From the NCBI RefSeq assembly GCF_014863355.1, contig NZ_JACZEP010000001.1:806001-870000 (forward strand): a stretch of 64,000 bases of DNA, read 5' to 3'. The position numbers and the translations under genes were made by a program. The stretch comes from Aminobacter carboxidus. GTDB taxonomy: Bacteria > Pseudomonadota > Alphaproteobacteria > Rhizobiales > Rhizobiaceae. This document shows, piece after piece, positions 52,330 to 61,223 of this stretch. Under the pieces are notes generated by a model, which was given only the letters and a program-made list of their open reading frames with translations, made no database searches and was not told where the DNA came from. Numbering within the stretch: the first letter of the stretch is position 1; every line of letters starts with the position of its first letter.

Positions 52330-53298
52330 ATGCTGGTCTTCACAATAAGCCGCATCGCCAACGCCATCATGGTCATGCTCGCCGTGGCCATGCTCGCATT
52401 CGTGATCTTCCGCCTTGCGGGCGATCCGGTCGAGCTGATGGTCAACGAGCAGATGACCCAGGAGGATCGCGACAACATACGCGAGCGGCTCGGTCTCAAT
52501 GACGGCACCGCAACGCAGTTCGTGCGCTTCGTCACCAATGCCGCGCGGGGCGACTTCGGCATCTCCTACCGCAATGGCCAGGACGTTCTGACTCTGATCG
52601 GCGAGCGCTTTCCTGCAACGCTCGAGTTGGTTCTTGTGGCCACGCTGATTTCGCTGGTGGTCGGCCTGCCGCTCGGGGTGCTTACAGCCATCAAGCGAGG
52701 GCGATGGTATACCGAGTCGTTGCAGTTCCTGTCGATTATCGGCGTCTCGCTACCCAGCTTCGTCGTCGGAATCCTGCTTATCCTGGTCTTTTCGGTTGTA
52801 CTTGGGATTGCCCCATCGTTCGGTCGGGGTGAGGTCATCCAGATCGGTTGGTGGTCGACGGGCTTGCTCACGCCCTCGGGCCGCGCGGCGCTGATCCTGC
52901 CCGCCGTGGCTCTTTCGCTCTACCAGATCACACTCATCATGCGCCTTGTCCGCGCCGAGATGCTGGAAGTGCTGCGTTCCGACTTTGTGAAGTTTGCGCG
53001 CGCCAGAGGCATTCCGCGCTGGCGCATCTATTTCCGCCACGCGCTGAGGAACTGCCTGATGCCGGTGGTGACGATGACGGCCATGAATGTCGGTTCGCTG
53101 ATCGCCTTTGCCCTCATCACCGAGACTGTCTTCCAGTGGCCAGGCATGGGCATGCTGTTCATCCAGGCGGTTACCTTCCTCGATATCCCGGTGATGGCGG
53201 CCTACCTCTGCATCATCTCCTTTATTTTCGTCGCGCTGAACACGCTGGTCGACATCACCTACGCGGTGATCGATCCGCGCCTGCGCAACGCACGCTGA
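52330..53298 (+). CDS. PepT-family ABC permease (DppB-like)
   Basis: A 322-residue membrane protein. Helix 1 is AIMVMLAVAMLAFVIFRLAG followed by GDPVELMVNEQMTQEDRDNI, the DppB-type periplasmic signature. GDFGISYRNGQDVLTLIGER is shared with the NikB-like subunit. The coupling loop is FVKFARARGIPRWRIYFRHA. It follows the receptor gene after 60 bases and precedes the second permease by 16. Confidence 0.93.
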   Translation: MLVFTISRIANAIMVMLAVAMLAFVIFRLAGDPVELMVNEQMTQEDRDNIRERLGLNDGTATQFVRFVTNAARGDFGISYRNGQDVLTLIGERFPATLELVLVATLISLVVGLPLGVLTAIKRGRWYTESLQFLSIIGVSLPSFVVGILLILVFSVVLGIAPSFGRGEVIQIGWWSTGLLTPSGRAALILPAVALSLYQITLIMRLVRAEMLEVLRSDFVKFARARGIPRWRIYFRHALRNCLMPVVTMTAMNVGSLIAFALITETVFQWPGMGMLFIQAVTFLDIPVMAAYLCIISFIFVALNTLVDITYAVIDPRLRNAR

Positions 53299-53314
53299 CC
53301 ACAAGGGCGTCTCG

Positions 53315-54265
53315 ATGACGAGCGATACTTCAAAGCCGGGCGCGGCACAGCCCACCACCATGCTGCAGCGTGCGCGAGGCAGCGACGTCTGGTGGTCGTT
53401 CACGCACAGCAAATCGGCGATGATCGCCGCCACGGTTTTGGCCGTGCTGATCCTCACGGCGGTTTTTGCGCCGCTCATTGCGCCGCAGAACCCCTATGAC
53501 GCAGCACAGCTCGACATGTGGAAGGCGGAGTTGCCGCCGGTCTGGCAGGAGGGCGGCGAGTGGCCCTATTTGCTTGGCACCGACACGCAAGGTCGCGACA
53601 TGCTGTCGGCGATCCTTTACGGCACCCGTATATCGATCGTCATCGGCCTCGCCTCGGTTGCCCTGTCGCTGCTGATCGGCATGACGGCAGGTCTGGTCGC
53701 CGGCTTCTTCGGCGGCATGATCGAAAACGTCCTGATGCGCATCGGCGACATCACGCTGTCGATGCCAACGATCCTGATTGCCATTCTCGTTTCGACCGTG
53801 GTGCGGCAGCTGCTGCCAAGCGAGCTGCGCGAAATCGGGGCTTCGGCCGTGCTCATCCTCGCCATTTCGCTATCGGCGTGGGTGCAATATGCGCGCACGG
53901 TGCGTGCGCAGACCATCGTCGAGCGTAACAAGGAGTATGTTCAGGCGGCTCGGCTCCTGAAGGTGCCCGCCCGTCGCATCCTGGCGTACCATATCCTGCC
54001 CAACACGCTGACGCCGGTGCTGGTCGCCGCCACGTTGAATTTCGGCATGGCGATCCTCACCGAGGCGACGCTGTCATTCCTCGGCATTGGCATGCCGCCG
54101 GGACAGCCATCACTGGGAACCCTGATCCGCATCGGCAACCAGTTCCTGTTCTCAGGCTCGTGGTGGATCGTGCTCTTTCCAGTGATCCAGCTCTGCCTGC
54201 TCGTCGTCGTCGTCAATATCCTGGGTGACTGGCTGCGCGACGTTCTCAATCCGAAACTGAGGTAA
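53315..54265 (+). CDS. PepT-family ABC permease (DppC-like)
   Basis: A 316-residue subunit. The first helix (SAMIAATVLAVLILTAVFAP) is followed by a long periplasmic piece and the OppC-type signature PYLLGTDTQGRDMLSAILYG. The coupling loop reads YVQAARLLKVPARRILAYHI, and the C-terminal GIGMPPGQPSLGTLIRIGN is characteristic. Its start falls shortly after the DppB-like stop. It works with that subunit and the two ATPases at 56950-58907, which are separated from it by two enzyme genes. Confidence 0.93.
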   Translation: MTSDTSKPGAAQPTTMLQRARGSDVWWSFTHSKSAMIAATVLAVLILTAVFAPLIAPQNPYDAAQLDMWKAELPPVWQEGGEWPYLLGTDTQGRDMLSAILYGTRISIVIGLASVALSLLIGMTAGLVAGFFGGMIENVLMRIGDITLSMPTILIAILVSTVVRQLLPSELREIGASAVLILAISLSAWVQYARTVRAQTIVERNKEYVQAARLLKVPARRILAYHILPNTLTPVLVAATLNFGMAILTEATLSFLGIGMPPGQPSLGTLIRIGNQFLFSGSWWIVLFPVIQLCLLVVVVNILGDWLRDVLNPKLR

Positions 54266-54270
54266 GCGTG

Positions 54271-55464
54271 ATGACCAACCTGTTGCTCCGCAACGTGCGC
54301 CCCCATGGCGGTGCGAACTCCGATCTGCTGATACGCGACGGGCGGATCGCCGGCATCGGCCGTTTCGAGGCGGACCCCGGCATGCCGGTCGAGGACGGCA
54401 AGGGTGCTATCGCCATTCCGGGCCTGATCGACGCGCATACCCATCTCGACAAGACCACCTGGGGCATGCCCTGGCACGAGAACAACCGCCGTGCAGTGCT
54501 GCGCGAGCGCATCGACTTCGAGCGCGAGAACCGCATCGAGATCGGCATCGACCCGCACCGCCAGTCGATGCGCCACGCGATCGGCCTTGCCGCTCACGGC
54601 GCGACGCATATCCGCAGCCATGTCGACATCGATCCGGTCCACAAGTTGGCTCTCGTCGACGGCATCATGGAGACTCGCGAGAAGCTGAAGGGCGTCATCG
54701 ACATTGAGATCGTCGCCTTCCCGCAGTCGGGCTTGATGGTCATGCCGGGCACGCTGGAACTGCTCGACGAAGCGCTTAGCCAGGGCTGCGAGGTTCTCGG
54801 CGGCATCGACCCCTGCGGCATCGACCGCGATCCCAAGGGGCAGCTCGACGCCATCTTCGCGCTTGCGCTGAAGCACCAGAAGCCGATCGACATCCATCTG
54901 CACGAGGCGGGCGACCTCGGCGCCTTCACCATGGAACTGATGTTCGAGCGCATCCGCGCCAATGGCATGCAAGGCAAGGTCGCGATCAGCCACGCCTTCG
55001 CGCTCGGCATGAACGACTACCTCCGCGTCGGCCAGTTGATCGAACAGATCGCCGAACTCGACGTCGCGATCCTGACGACCGGTGCGCCGTCGGCGACTGT
55101 GCCGTCGATCATGCGCCTCAAGCAGGCCGGCGTGCGCGTCGGTGCCGGTTGCGACGGCATTCGTGACACCTGGGGGCCATGGGGCCAGCCCGACATGCTC
55201 GACCGCGCCAAGGTGGTTGGCATGAAGAACGGCCTGCGCTCGGACATCGAACTGGCCCACGTGCTGCACGTCGTTTCGCAAGGCGGGGCGGATGTTATGC
55301 GCATCGACGGTTACGGCCTCGCCGAAGGCTGCAATGCAGATCTCACGCTGCTGACGGGCGAGACGCTGGCCCATGCGGTCGTCGACGTCGCGCCACGTCC
55401 GCTGGTCATCAAAGGCGGCCGCGTTACCGCGCGCAACGGCCAGGCCACGGTGGAAATGCCATGA
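54271..55464 (+). CDS. Cytosine deaminase-like amidohydrolase (CodA type)
   Basis: A 397-residue metallohydrolase with the complete ligand set: PGLIDAHTHLDKTTWGMPWH (HxH), IRSHVDIDPVHKLAL, PIDIHLHEAGDLGAF, ISHAFALGM and GAGCDGIRDTWGPWG with the catalytic Asp. The CodA-like HLDK and CDGIRDxW motifs suggest deamination or hydrolysis of a pyrimidine, creatinine or other cyclic amidine. ATG at 54271 preferred over an adjacent GTG at 54268. It is embedded between permease and ATPase genes of one importer and overlaps the next hydrolase gene in an ATGA. Confidence 0.9.
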   Translation: MTNLLLRNVRPHGGANSDLLIRDGRIAGIGRFEADPGMPVEDGKGAIAIPGLIDAHTHLDKTTWGMPWHENNRRAVLRERIDFERENRIEIGIDPHRQSMRHAIGLAAHGATHIRSHVDIDPVHKLALVDGIMETREKLKGVIDIEIVAFPQSGLMVMPGTLELLDEALSQGCEVLGGIDPCGIDRDPKGQLDAIFALALKHQKPIDIHLHEAGDLGAFTMELMFERIRANGMQGKVAISHAFALGMNDYLRVGQLIEQIAELDVAILTTGAPSATVPSIMRLKQAGVRVGAGCDGIRDTWGPWGQPDMLDRAKVVGMKNGLRSDIELAHVLHVVSQGGADVMRIDGYGLAEGCNADLTLLTGETLAHAVVDVAPRPLVIKGGRVTARNGQATVEMP

Positions 55465-56957
55465 CACGACAGGTTCTCGACACACTCGAACTCGGCAAGC
55501 GTCCCGACGGGCGGACGCTGATCACCGCAGCCTGGGTGCTCGGTCATCGCGATGGCGGGCATAGGCTGGTTCCAAACGGCCAGGTCGCCATCGAAGACGG
55601 CGAGGTGGTCTTTGTCGGCACTGACTTCACTGGGGAGGTCGCTCGCCGGATCGATTTCGGCAATGCGCTGGTCAGCCCCGGCTTCATCGATCTCGACGCG
55701 CTCTCGGATCTCGACACCACCATTCTCGGCATCGACCATCATCCCGGTTGGGCCAAGGGTCGGGTGTGGCCGCGTCACTATGTTGAGGCCGGGCCCTACG
55801 AGATGTACTCGCAGGAAGAACTGGCGTTCCAGAAGCGCTTTGCCTTTGGCCAGTTGCTGCTGAACGGCATCACCACGGCGGCGCCCATTGCCTCGCTGTT
55901 TTATCGCGAGTGGGGCGAAACGGTCGCCGAGTTTGATGCTGCGGCGGATGCGGCCGGGGACCTTGGCCTGCGCGTCTATCTCAGCCCGGCGTATCGCGCC
56001 GGCGGCATGGTGCTTGAGGCGCCGGGCCGGATGGAAGCTGTGTTCGACGAGAAGCGCGGTCTCGATGGCTTGCGCGATGCGGTCGACTATATCGGCCTTC
56101 AGACCGGTCGCCATGGCGACCTTGTGCGCGGCCTGCTGGTGCCGGATCGCGTCGAGACCTGCACGGAAGCGCTGCTGCGCCAGACGCAGGCCGCGGCCGA
56201 CGAGCTCGGCTGCAAGATCCGCCTGCACATGGCGCAGGGCGCCATGGAGGTCGAAACCGTACGCAAGCTGCATGGCTCGACGGCTCCTGTTTGGCTGGCG
56301 CGCGCCGGCCTGCTCAGCGACAGGCTGATCGCGCCGCACGCCACCAACGCCACCGAGGAAGACCTCGGGCTCTATGCTCAGAACGGTGTGTCGATCGTTC
56401 ATTGCCCGCTGGTCTCGGCCCGCGGCGGCAGCACACTCAACTCGTTCTCGAAATGCAAGGAGCGCGGCATCAACATCGCGATGGGCACTGATACGACGCC
56501 TGCCGACATGCTGATGAACCTGCTCGTTGGCCTCATCACCTGCCGCATCAACGATCAGGCCCCCGATCGCGTTCGCAGCGCCGACCTGTTCGATGCGGCA
56601 ACGCTTGGCGGCGCCAAGGCACTCGGTCGCGACGACCTCGGGCGGCTTGCGCCGGGCGCACGCGCCGACATCGCAGTCTTCGGACTGGACGATGCGGTCA
56701 TGGCCCCGTCGATCGATCCGATCACCACGCTGGTAACAGGCGGTTCGGGCAAGGTCACGCAGGCCGTGTTTGTCGACGGGCGCATGTCGATGCGCTTCGG
56801 CGAGGTCGCCGGCATCGACATGAAGGCCGCACGGCAACGCGCCCAGCGCCAGTTCGACGGCCTCATCGCAAAGTATCCCGAACGCAGCTGGGATAACCCA
56901 CCTGTTTCGGAGATTTTTCCGCCAAGCTATCCGATCGAGGATAAACCCAATGGCTGA
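55461..56957 (+). CDS. Amidohydrolase-family protein lacking the HxH metal motif
   Basis: A 498-residue ATZ/TRZ-like protein. The position of the usual HxH metal motif (PGFxxxHxH) reads SPGFIDLDALSDLDTTILGI, with no histidine pair. The later ligands look present: RLHMAQGAMEVETV, LIAPHATNATEEDLGLYAQN, VSIVHCPLVSARGG and MGTDTTPADMLMN. The product could use a mononuclear site with different ligands or be a non-catalytic partner of the CodA-like enzyme, whose gene it overlaps in an ATGA. Ordinary length for the family. The next ATPase gene overlaps its end by 8 bases. Confidence 0.85.
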   Translation: MTRQVLDTLELGKRPDGRTLITAAWVLGHRDGGHRLVPNGQVAIEDGEVVFVGTDFTGEVARRIDFGNALVSPGFIDLDALSDLDTTILGIDHHPGWAKGRVWPRHYVEAGPYEMYSQEELAFQKRFAFGQLLLNGITTAAPIASLFYREWGETVAEFDAAADAAGDLGLRVYLSPAYRAGGMVLEAPGRMEAVFDEKRGLDGLRDAVDYIGLQTGRHGDLVRGLLVPDRVETCTEALLRQTQAAADELGCKIRLHMAQGAMEVETVRKLHGSTAPVWLARAGLLSDRLIAPHATNATEEDLGLYAQNGVSIVHCPLVSARGGSTLNSFSKCKERGINIAMGTDTTPADMLMNLLVGLITCRINDQAPDRVRSADLFDAATLGGAKALGRDDLGRLAPGARADIAVFGLDDAVMAPSIDPITTLVTGGSGKVTQAVFVDGRMSMRFGEVAGIDMKAARQRAQRQFDGLIAKYPERSWDNPPVSEIFPPSYPIEDKPNG

Positions 56958-57933
56958 AGTCGACAAACCAGTACTCGATGTCCGCAATCTCAGGGTTGAG
57001 TTCCCGGGTCGCCGGGGCGTGGCCACCGCGCTTTCCGACGTAAGCCTGTCGATCCGGCCGGGCGAGATCCTCGGGGTCGTCGGCGAATCCGGCGCCGGCA
57101 AGTCGATGACCGGGCTGGCGATCCAGGGCCTGCTCGAACAGCCGGGTCGTATCGCCGAAGGCGAGATCTGGCTCGCCGATCGTCGCATCGACAATCTCGA
57201 CGACCGCGCGATGGAGAAAATTCGTGGCCGCGAGATCGGCGCCATCTTTCAGGACCCGCTGACCTCGCTCAATCCGCTCTTCACAGTCGGCGCACAGCTG
57301 ACCGAAACGATACGGCAGCACCTCACATTGAAGAAGGGGGAGGCGAGGGCACGGGCAATCTCGCTGCTGAAAGACGTCGGCATTCCGTCGCCCGAGGAAC
57401 GCTTCGACCAGTATCCACATCAGTTCTCCGGCGGCATGCGCCAACGCGTGGTCATTGCCCTTGCACTCGCGGCCGCACCCAAGCTGATCATCGCCGACGA
57501 ACCCACCACCGCCCTCGACGTCTCGATCCAGGCCCAGATCACGTCATTGCTGCGTCGCCTGTGCAAGGAGAAGCGGACCGCGGTCATGCTGGTCACGCAC
57601 GACATGGGCGTCATTGCCGAGACTGCCGACCGGATTGCCGTGATGTATGCCGGTCGCCTTGTCGAGATCGGGCCCGTGGAGCAGGTGCTGAGCGCGCCCA
57701 CGCATCCCTACACACGAGGGCTCATGGCTTCCATTCCAGAGCTTGGCGCACGCGTCAAGCACCTGAACCAGATCGATGGCTCGATGCCGCGGCTCGATGC
57801 CGTTCCGGCCGGCTGCGCATTCAATCCGCGCTGCAAGGAGGCCGGGCCGCGTTGCCTGCGAGAGCGGCCGGGCCTGTTGCCGGTGGGCGCCGGCGCCAGC
57901 GCCTGCTGGCTGAATGCGGGAGGAACAGCATGA
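56950..57933 (+). CDS. PepT-family ABC ATPase (DppD-like)
   Basis: A 327-residue ATPase: Walker A GESGAGKSMTGLA, Q-loop IFQDPLTSLNP, signature [15 protein letters not shown], Walker [15 protein letters not shown], switch THDMGVI, C-terminal cysteines (AGCAFNPRCKEAGPRC). It overlaps the hydrolase gene at its start and the DppF-like gene at its end, so the operon from 50710 to 58907 is tightly coupled. Energises the permease pair at 52330-54265. Confidence 0.93.
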   Translation: MAEVDKPVLDVRNLRVEFPGRRGVATALSDVSLSIRPGEILGVVGESGAGKSMTGLAIQGLLEQPGRIAEGEIWLADRRIDNLDDRAMEKIRGREIGAIFQDPLTSLNPLFTVGAQLTETIRQHLTLKKGEARARAISLLKDVGIPSPEERFDQYPHQFSGGMRQRVVIALALAAAPKLIIADEPTTALDVSIQAQITSLLRRLCKEKRTAVMLVTHDMGVIAETADRIAVMYAGRLVEIGPVEQVLSAPTHPYTRGLMASIPELGARVKHLNQIDGSMPRLDAVPAGCAFNPRCKEAGPRCLRERPGLLPVGAGASACWLNAGGTA

Positions 57934-58907
57934 CCGCCATGACAGTACAGAAGACGCCGGCGCTCAGCGTCGACCGGCTCGTCAAGTCCTTCGACGTATC
58001 GGCGCCCTGGCTCAACCGGGTGGTCGAGCGCAAGCCGCGCCAGTATCTGCAGGCGGTCAGCGACATCAGCTTCGAGGTTCCACTGGGGGGCTGCCTCAGC
58101 CTTGTCGGCGAAAGCGGCTGCGGCAAGTCGACCGTCGCGCGCCTGGTAACCGGGCTCTACAGGGCTAATAGCGGCGAGATGCGCTTTGCGCTGGGCGCGG
58201 ATGGCAAGCCGCTATCGGCCCAGATGATCTTCCAGGATCCTTACGCCTCGCTCAATCCGCGTTGGCGCGTGAAGAACATCATCGCCGAGCCGCTGCGCGA
58301 GTTGAAGCTGCGGAACTCCGCTGCCGAGATCAACGAGCGGGTGGTGGAGCTTCTGAAGACCGTCGGCCTGTCGGCTTCAGACGGCGACAAGTTCCCGCAT
58401 GAGTTTTCCGGCGGGCAGCGGCAGCGAATCTCGATCGCGCGTGCCTTGGCAAGCGAGCCACGTTTCCTGGTGTGCGACGAGCCAACCTCGGCCCTGGATG
58501 TGTCGGTGCAGGCCCAGGTGCTCAATCTGATGCGGCGGTTGCAGGATGAATTCGGCCTGACCTATCTGTTCATCAGCCATGACATGAGCGTGGTCAGGCA
58601 CATGTCCGATCGCATTGCTGTCATGTATCTCGGCCGCATCGTCGAGGAAGGCGACACCGAGGATCTGTTCGCCAAGCCGCGCCATCCCTATACGCAACTG
58701 CTGCTGGAGACGATCCCGAACGTCAAGCATCCGCACCGGGATCGCATCGTTGCCGGTGGAGAGGTGCCGAGCCCGCTCAAGCCTCCGTCAGGCTGCCCGT
58801 TCCATCCAAGATGCCCGATCGCTACCGCGCGCTGTTCGGCCGAACTGCCGCCGATACGCACGCTGGCAGGCGGAACGCGTGTCGCCTGCCACCTTGTGGC
58901 CGAGTGA
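57930..58907 (+). CDS. PepT-family ABC ATPase (DppF-like)
   Basis: A 325-residue ATPase. After a long N-terminal lead (SFDVSAPWLNRVVERKPRQY) come Walker [15 protein letters not shown]-loop MIFQDPYASLNPRW, signature FSGGQRQRISIARAL, Walker B LVCDEPTSALDVS, switch SHDMSVV, and C-terminal cysteines (PSGCPFHPRCPIATARC). Starts in an ATGA overlap. The gene ends 19 bases from the 3' end of the GntR-type gene, with no obvious terminator between the convergent genes. Confidence 0.93.
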   Translation: MTAMTVQKTPALSVDRLVKSFDVSAPWLNRVVERKPRQYLQAVSDISFEVPLGGCLSLVGESGCGKSTVARLVTGLYRANSGEMRFALGADGKPLSAQMIFQDPYASLNPRWRVKNIIAEPLRELKLRNSAAEINERVVELLKTVGLSASDGDKFPHEFSGGQRQRISIARALASEPRFLVCDEPTSALDVSVQAQVLNLMRRLQDEFGLTYLFISHDMSVVRHMSDRIAVMYLGRIVEEGDTEDLFAKPRHPYTQLLLETIPNVKHPHRDRIVAGGEVPSPLKPPSGCPFHPRCPIATARCSAELPPIRTLAGGTRVACHLVAE

Positions 58908-58926
58908 TGACAATGCCGGATGTAGG

Positions 58927-59604
58927 CTATGCCAGGGCGGCCTTGAGGTCGTGCGACATGTCGCGGACTTCCCTAAGGTCCAGCTCGGCCTCCACATGAT
59001 CGAGATGATGTTGCATCAACCGCAAAGCCTTTTCGCCGTCGCCAGCGGAGATAGCCTCGACGATTTCGTCATGTTCGTCGGGCCCGCAGTTGAAGCGTGC
59101 TGTGTTGCGGTACACGGCGGTGATCAACGACGTGCGCGAGATCAGGTCGCGCATCATGCCGAAGAGGAAGTCCGAGCCGGAGAGCTCGGCGAGCAAGAGG
59201 TGGAAGCCGCCGGACAGTTTTATGATGTCGGTGGTCGCGTCATTCGCGTTCGCCACCCTCTCGCGGGCGACATGGCTGCGCAACCTGGAGACATCGGCCT
59301 TCGACGTCGACTTGCAGATGCGCTCGACGACGCAGCGCTCGACCGAGCGTCGCACGAAGAACACGTCGCGGGCCTCGTCGACGGAGGGCTGGCACACGTA
59401 AGCACCGCGATTTGGTATGATCGTCACAAGGCCTTCGCGCTCAAGCGCCGTCAGCGCCTGGCGAATGCGCGCGCGGCTGACGTCGAAGATTTCAGCGAGA
59501 TGGCCTTCCTTGAGCTGGACGCCCGGACGGAGCCGGCGCTCGGCAATCGAAAGCCATACCTTTTCGACAATCTGCTGCGTCGAAACGCTTGCTTGTTCGG
59601 TCAT
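58927..59604 (-). CDS. GntR-family regulator, FCD (FadR-type) subfamily
   Basis: A 225-residue regulator. The winged HTH occupies about residues 10-75 (RPGVQLKEGHLAEIFDVSRA, then RIRQALTALEREGLVTIIPN). The FCD all-helical effector domain follows (DVFFVRRSVERCVVERICKS, and DEHDEIVEAISAGDGEKALR with the metal-binding D/H set). Effectors in this subfamily are small carboxylates or amino acids. The ATG at 59604 follows AGGAGG by 9 bases. Divergent from the flavin reductase gene across a region with two ATTGT-NN-ACAAT-like sites, so autoregulation is likely; the same motif precedes the neighbouring operons. Confidence 0.92.
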   Translation of the reverse strand: MTEQASVSTQQIVEKVWLSIAERRLRPGVQLKEGHLAEIFDVSRARIRQALTALEREGLVTIIPNRGAYVCQPSVDEARDVFFVRRSVERCVVERICKSTSKADVSRLRSHVARERVANANDATTDIIKLSGGFHLLLAELSGSDFLFGMMRDLISRTSLITAVYRNTARFNCGPDEHDEIVEAISAGDGEKALRLMQHHLDHVEAELDLREVRDMSHDLKAALA

Positions 59605-59684
59605 GAAGCGATGCCTCCTACAAAGGCCGACATTCGTCATGGCCAACTAAAAGTCAACATTCCAATAAATTTTCCGAAACCAAT

Positions 59685-59718
59685 TTTGCCGACAATTTAG
59701 TTTAAAATTGTGTACCAA
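59685..59718. promoter_or_regulatory. GntR/FCD-type operators at the regulator's own promoter, site 4
   Basis: TTTGCCGACAAT (59685-59696) and ATTGTGTACCAA (59707-59718) each match ATTGT-NN-ACAAT at 8 of 10 arm positions; centres are 22 bp apart (two helical turns). They lie between the divergent GntR-type and flavin-reductase genes. Confidence 0.65.
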
Positions 59719-59741
59719 ATAGTTCGGAACTGAGAGGGCTT

Positions 59742-60377
59742 ATGGAGTTCGATTTCACCAAGCTGGAGATGGACGGCCGCTATCGCCTGCTGACCAATTT
59801 CATTGGTCCGCGTCCGATCGCGCTCGTCACCACCCGCTCGGCCACCGGGCACAGCAACGCAGCACCCATGAGCTTCTTCAACGTGTTCTCGCATGAACCG
59901 CCGATCGTGGTTCTCGGTATCCAGCCGCGCCTTTCCGGCGAGGACAAGGACACCATGGTCAATATCAGGCGTACCGGCGAGTTCGTGGTCAACATGGTCG
60001 ACATGGCGCTGTCTCAGCAGATGCTCGTCTGTGGCTTAGGCTTCGACAGCGATGTCGATGAGCTTGAGATGGCCGGGCTGCCCACCGCCAAGGGGGCACA
60101 GCTCGATGTCGAATACGTCACCAGTGCGCCGTGCGCCTTCGAATGTCGCGTTGAGCGGCTGATCGAGTACCCGCGTCGCGTGCTCGTGTTGGGCGAAGTG
60201 GTGCACATGCACGTCCGCCGCGATTGTCTCGACGAGGCCGGGCGCTACGTGAACCCTGAAGTTTATCAGCCGATCGCCCGACTTCATGCGGACAATTACA
60301 TCACCTCCGACCGCCAGTTCGTGCTCAAGGCGCCGGCGATGGCGGATGTGCTCAAGGCAAACCAAAGCGGCGAGTAG
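59742..60377 (+). CDS. Flavin reductase-like FMN-binding protein
   Basis: A 211-residue split-barrel protein of the flavin reductase domain family. GPRPIALVTTRSATGHSNAA followed by PMSFFNVFSHEPPIVVLGI is the FMN-binding signature; VNIRRTGEFVVNMVD and CAFECRVERLIEYP continue the barrel. Such proteins reduce FMN for a two-component monooxygenase or act alone on a substrate. No monooxygenase gene is present in the window. GAGAGGG precedes the ATG. 11 bases before the racemase gene, probably one transcript under the GntR-type sites. Confidence 0.85.
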   Translation: MEFDFTKLEMDGRYRLLTNFIGPRPIALVTTRSATGHSNAAPMSFFNVFSHEPPIVVLGIQPRLSGEDKDTMVNIRRTGEFVVNMVDMALSQQMLVCGLGFDSDVDELEMAGLPTAKGAQLDVEYVTSAPCAFECRVERLIEYPRRVLVLGEVVHMHVRRDCLDEAGRYVNPEVYQPIARLHADNYITSDRQFVLKAPAMADVLKANQSGE

Positions 60378-60388
60378 GATCCAGCAAA

Positions 60389-61135
60389 GTGCATATCCGC
60401 CTGATCAATCCAAATTCGACCGCTTCCATGACCAACCAGGCGCTTGAAAGCGCGCTGCGCGTGGCAAGTGCGGGAACGCATGTCAGCGCCGTCAACCCGA
60501 CCCGGACGCCTGTCAGCATCGAAGGCAGCGCCGACGAGGCTCTGGCCGTACCTGATATGCTGTCGGAAATCCGCAAGGGCGAGGAACAGGGCGTCGACGC
60601 CTATGTGATCGCCTGCTTCGACGATCCGGGCCTGCATGCTGCCCGCGAAGTCGCCAAGGGGCCGGTTATCGGCATCTGCCAGGCTGCCGTGCAGGTGGCC
60701 ATGACAATCAGCCGGCGCTTTTCGGTGGTGACCACCTTGCCGCGATCGGTGCCGATCATCGAAGACATCGTCCAGGCCTATGGCGCGGGGCATCATTGCC
60801 GCGCCGTGCATGCCATCGACCTGCCGGTTCTTGGCCTTGAGGAAGACCCCGAGACGGCCGAGCGCCTGCTGATCGAGACGATCGAGCGCGCAAAGCTCTA
60901 TGATCGTGCCGAGGCGATAATCCTCGGCTGCGCCGGCATGTCGAGCCTGTGCGACCGATTGGCCAAGGCAACGGGCGTGCCTGTCATCGACGGGGTGACC
61001 GCAGCCCTCAAGATCGCCGAAGCGCTTGTCGGCGCCGGTTACATAACGTCGAAAGTCAACGCTTATGATTTTCCGCGCCAGAAGGGGCCGGCGATCGCTG
61101 ATGCCGACCTGCTGCTGAGGGCGGCGAACAGATGA
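60389..61135 (+). CDS. Hydantoin/Asp-Glu-family racemase
   Basis: A 248-residue cofactor-independent racemase starting at GTG (60389). N-terminal HIRLINPNSTASMT binds substrate carboxylate/amide in the family. Both catalytic cysteines are present: Cys76 in YVIACFDDPGL and Cys181 in IILGCAGM. GVPVIDGVTAALKIAEALVG is the C-terminal signature. Likely interconverts enantiomers of a hydantoin or a dicarboxylic amino acid so that stereospecific hydrolases can use both. An intact paralogue of the broken gene at 43927-44189. Confidence 0.9.
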   Translation: MHIRLINPNSTASMTNQALESALRVASAGTHVSAVNPTRTPVSIEGSADEALAVPDMLSEIRKGEEQGVDAYVIACFDDPGLHAAREVAKGPVIGICQAAVQVAMTISRRFSVVTTLPRSVPIIEDIVQAYGAGHHCRAVHAIDLPVLGLEEDPETAERLLIETIERAKLYDRAEAIILGCAGMSSLCDRLAKATGVPVIDGVTAALKIAEALVGAGYITSKVNAYDFPRQKGPAIADADLLLRAANR

Positions 61136-61148
61136 AGCCGGAAAAGAA

Positions 61149-61170
61149 AAAGGGGCCGTTGGGCCCCTTT
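61149..61170. terminator. Bidirectional terminator between racemase and amidohydrolase genes
   Basis: AAAGGGGCC (61149-61157) pairs with GGCCCCTTT (61162-61170) around GTTG. On the minus strand the stem is followed by a T-rich run (TTTTTCTTTT), a good signal for the amidohydrolase transcript; on the plus strand the T-run is short. Confidence 0.85.
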
Positions 61171-61223
61171 GCCTTGGTGCATGGTGGCGGCTTACTTCGG
61201 CAGGCCGCGATGGATGCGGGATT

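Noticed and set aside
53941-55485. 514-codon minus-strand frame
   Set aside because: Lies antisense to the CodA-like gene with complete metal motifs; no recognisable domain, typical of G+C-rich antisense frames.
55311-57245. 644-codon open frame on the minus strand
   Set aside because: Antisense shadow of the two hydrolase genes and the ATPase; composition is Arg/Ala-rich with no motif, whereas the plus strand carries clear family motifs and coupled starts.
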